Below are positions 61,523-64,000 of a DNA stretch of 64,000 nt, one piece after another. The stretch's first letter is position 1, and each line of letters begins with the position of its first letter. The translations under genes were made by a program, and so were the position numbers. The notes beneath the pieces are model-generated. The model was not told where the DNA came from, made no database searches, and saw nothing but the letters and a program-made list of their open reading frames with translations. Source of the DNA: Bryum argenteum (lineage: Eukaryota > Streptophyta > Bryopsida > Bryales > Bryaceae); contig CM073329.1 in assembly GCA_037043015.1 (NCBI GenBank), positions 3,860,648-3,924,647 on the forward strand, read 5' to 3'.

Positions 61523-64000
61523 ATGGCAAGGGATAAGGACCGGAACCAGAAATCTGTGCGGTACGACGATGGGCGCAATAAGGACCTCAGGTTGCACTTT
61601 ACCTTCGACCCCGAGGACTCTACAAGCCCAGAGTTTTTTCGGTGGATTCTTAAGTGCTATGAGTCTAAGGCGCGTGGTAGTCCCGAATGCGATGGTCTGA
61701 AAAGGTTGAAGCGACCGGAGTTACGGGGCGTCTTAGAGGGAATTCTACCTCTGAAAGCCCTGCCTGCGCATTTCGATGATATGCCGAGAGAGGTCAGGAT
61801 GGCAGAACTGTCCAGGCTTGCGTCGGATCAAGCGAAGGATCTTACGACAAGGCTTGCGGAGCAAGCGAAGAATTCTACGTCAATGTGTAAAGGGAACCAG
61901 GTACAGTATGTTGGATTGAGTTTCAAAGTTTACCTCGTGGGTTGTGAATTAGGTCAAGATCTAAATTAGGTCAAGGTTTACAAGGGTTTCTCTTCATTGT
62001 CTTCTTAATTAATAACAAGCCACATTTCTTGGTGTTGACAATCAGGCAATTGTTGCTCCGGACGAGCAGCAGGCGACCGTTGCTCCGGAGAAGCAGGCGA
62101 CCGACAATCAGACGACAGTTCCTCTTGACAGGGGATGTGGTTCAGAAAATCTGTTAGGTATTCTCATTTTCATTCTCTTGGTAGGCTGATTCTCTACAGT
62201 TTGCTAATTCATAGATGCTCATTTTCGCAAGTGCAGTTCTGTTCATAGTGTAGAAGTTTGTCTTTGAAATACGGGTGAATTTCTTTCAATTTGATGGTTC
62301 CTGTCAATTTGGTGATGTTGTTCGTACGTTGTAGTGCTCATCTGGTTATCCTTGCAGATAATCCTGAAGGTCGCCCACCTACCATTCCTGTTCAAGAACG
62401 CATCAACATGGTTTTTAGCGAACTTCAAATCCGGGCTCTCAACCATTTTTACATCTGGTTGGAGTTAGAGGGTCTGAAGGCGAATCTCACGGATTGCTTT
62501 AACGGTACGCATGCATCACTTGACGTTTGTAGAGATGGGGGACGTCATATCCTTTCCTGAATTGTTGTCGTTGGTAGGGTCTCGACTTGCATTGAAGTTC
62601 TACATTGTCAACATTTTGCGTAGGTTTGTAATCGAAAGATCAAACGTAATTGTTGCATGAATTTTTGTAAAGATTCAGCTTGATGTTATCCTGATATACA
62701 ATGCTGTTGTTCACTGGCAAGTCCGTGACCCAGCTGCTTAATTTGTGCTTCCGTATGTTTTTACAGCTCTACTACAAATGGAAAAAATGGAGTTTCACTC
62801 GGGCAGCAGTCCTGTACCATCGCCTGACGGCACCCAGGCCGAGGTTAGCGAACGCTCACTAAGCATGTTCAAGATGCATTCAAGTTCTTGCATGCCTTTA
62901 CACAGTCTGTGCCACACATCAAACCTTCTCTTACATGCATACGTGTGTGTTGTTTGCGGTGGCTTTTGTAGGGTCGTGGGAAGGATGTGGTGGGTGCTAC
63001 GAAGGAAGGTGATACGGACGGGCCTCGAGATCTGGATACATCTTTAGAATCCGTTCCGAGGTTGACTGGTCGGAAAAGAGCAAATGAAAAAGATACTCAG
63101 TCGCCACTGAACAGTGAAGACGAGGATACTGAGCGACAACAGCCGATGAAAAAGCCAATAGTGGTTAGTACTTGTCGCTATTCTACAGTTCTCGTTATGC
63201 TTCTGAGAGGTTCAATTGCGTAGTGTTGTGTATTGATGTGTTCCGACGTTGCACTCACTTTTCTTGCATTTTGGTGTGCAGAATTACCCCATGCCGTCGT
63301 CTCCCTTGGGTAACCAACTTGAAGGGAGCAATATACACGGTGATGGGGAGAATGTTCGGTCGCTCGATTTTTCACAGTCTCTTATTGAATTTGCTGAGTT
63401 GAGTTGGAAGGATGAAGGGCAGCAACATGATCATGGATCACCTGCTCACGAGGTTAGTTTATGTTGCTAACTTACTATATCTTCTTTCAGATAGACGTAT
63501 GTGCTCCTGAATTGCATGTCCTTCACATACATAGATTTAAATCGTGCTCTTTTAACGTCTAGGATTGAATCACCCCTTCGGTCCGAGTATATACAACAGT
63601 TTCACGGTACTCGGGCCGAGGTCAGTGAACATTAGCTAAGCATGTGTTAAGATGCACGAAGTTCCTGTATCTCCTTATGCAATGTGTATTATATTATTGT
63701 AATCTCCTGTTGTCTGAGTATGATTGCAATCTCATGTGTGTGATTTGTGGTTGCTTTTCCAGCTCAAGTCCGATGCAAGTTATCCTCAGACAAATGAGAT
63801 TTGCGATGGTACAAATGAAACACCTATGGAGGACGGCAATACGGATGTGTCTGCATCTTTAGAAGTCGTCCCGCCGTCTACTGGTCGGATCAGAGCGGAC
63901 ATTGATATCTACGAGCAGCTCTCTCCCCTACACGAGTTTGCACCTTATGAACGTTACAACGGTGAGAAGGATTTTGAGGACCCTAATCACGCTTTCGACG
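61523..64000 (+). CDS. Multi-exon gene of unknown function, 3' end outside the window
   Basis: Predicted exons: 61523-61900, 62046-62157, 62358-62504, 62767-62843, 62972-63163, 63282-63452, and 63763 to the edge. All boundaries are GT-AG and phases agree throughout. The N-terminus (MARDKDRNQKSVRYDDGRNK, then LRLHFTFDPEDSTSPEFFRW, LKALPAHFDDMPREVRMAEL) looks globular. Then comes a Gln/Ala-rich segment and a helical region (MVFSELQIRALNHFYIWLEL). Acidic, polar modules follow in which GDTDGPRDLDTSLESVPRLT (exon 5) is echoed by GNTDVSASLEVVPPSTGR (exon 7). I do not recognise any domain. A start further upstream is possible, since an overlapping frame runs from 61065. A decayed relative lies at 56270-56740. 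It could be a lineage-specific host gene or transposon-derived. Confidence 0.65.

Overview
This is nuclear DNA from a eukaryote, almost certainly a land plant and probably a non-seed lineage (a bryophyte is my best guess, but the species cannot be read from the sequence). Genes are split by short GT-AG introns. One gene encodes the plant-type MATH/TRAF-like protein family that includes Arabidopsis MUSE13/MUSE14. The left 44 kb are CACTA, Ty3/gypsy and LINE elements.

Layout. (1) 1-3199: the 3' end of a Ty3/gypsy element (copy A, + strand) with its third ORF and 3' LTR. (2) 3425-44087: a three-level nested insertion. The outer layer is a LINE of about 12 kb, flanked by a 13-bp duplication TGATTACTTACAA (3412-3424 and 44088-44100). 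Its ORF2 is interrupted by a 28,635-bp CACTA element (9200-37834; CACTACAAG termini, 3-bp duplication CAA). A complete 9,874-bp Ty3/gypsy element (copy B, 18925-28798, minus strand; 784-bp LTRs, 5-bp duplication AGGTG) sits inside an intron of the CACTA transposase gene. (3) 44101-45905: an array of roughly 800-bp repeats. The LINE appears to have landed in this array, because similar sequence also lies left of it at 3205-3411. (4) 46485-54113: a 12-exon TRAF-like gene whose summed exons give an uninterrupted 1340-codon frame. (5) 54.1-57.3 kb: decayed DNA with an ORF3 relic, a 24-bp tandem repeat, a MITE and a decayed relative of the rightmost gene. (6) 57360-58325: a two-exon carbon-nitrogen hydrolase with bacterial-like sequence. 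(7) 59003-60417: a non-autonomous terminal-inverted-repeat element. (8) 61523-64000: a multi-exon gene of unknown function that runs off the window and contains an internal exon-block duplication.

Most notable. The LINE encodes a 2A-type ribosome-skipping peptide (CGDIESNPGP, 7916-7945) just upstream of its endonuclease domain. It also carries a low-complexity leader, an RNase H domain, a possible methyltransferase-like segment and a 3' hairpin. The gypsy elements carry a conserved third ORF in the env position that encodes a coiled-coil, Cys/His-motif protein. In copy B this ORF follows pol in the same frame with no intervening stop. The CACTA element has its tnpA-like and TNP2-like genes back to back on opposite strands. 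The LINE and both CACTA genes carry frameshifts, so these copies look inactive. The gypsy copy B is young (three differences between its LTRs) but has two single-base frame breaks.
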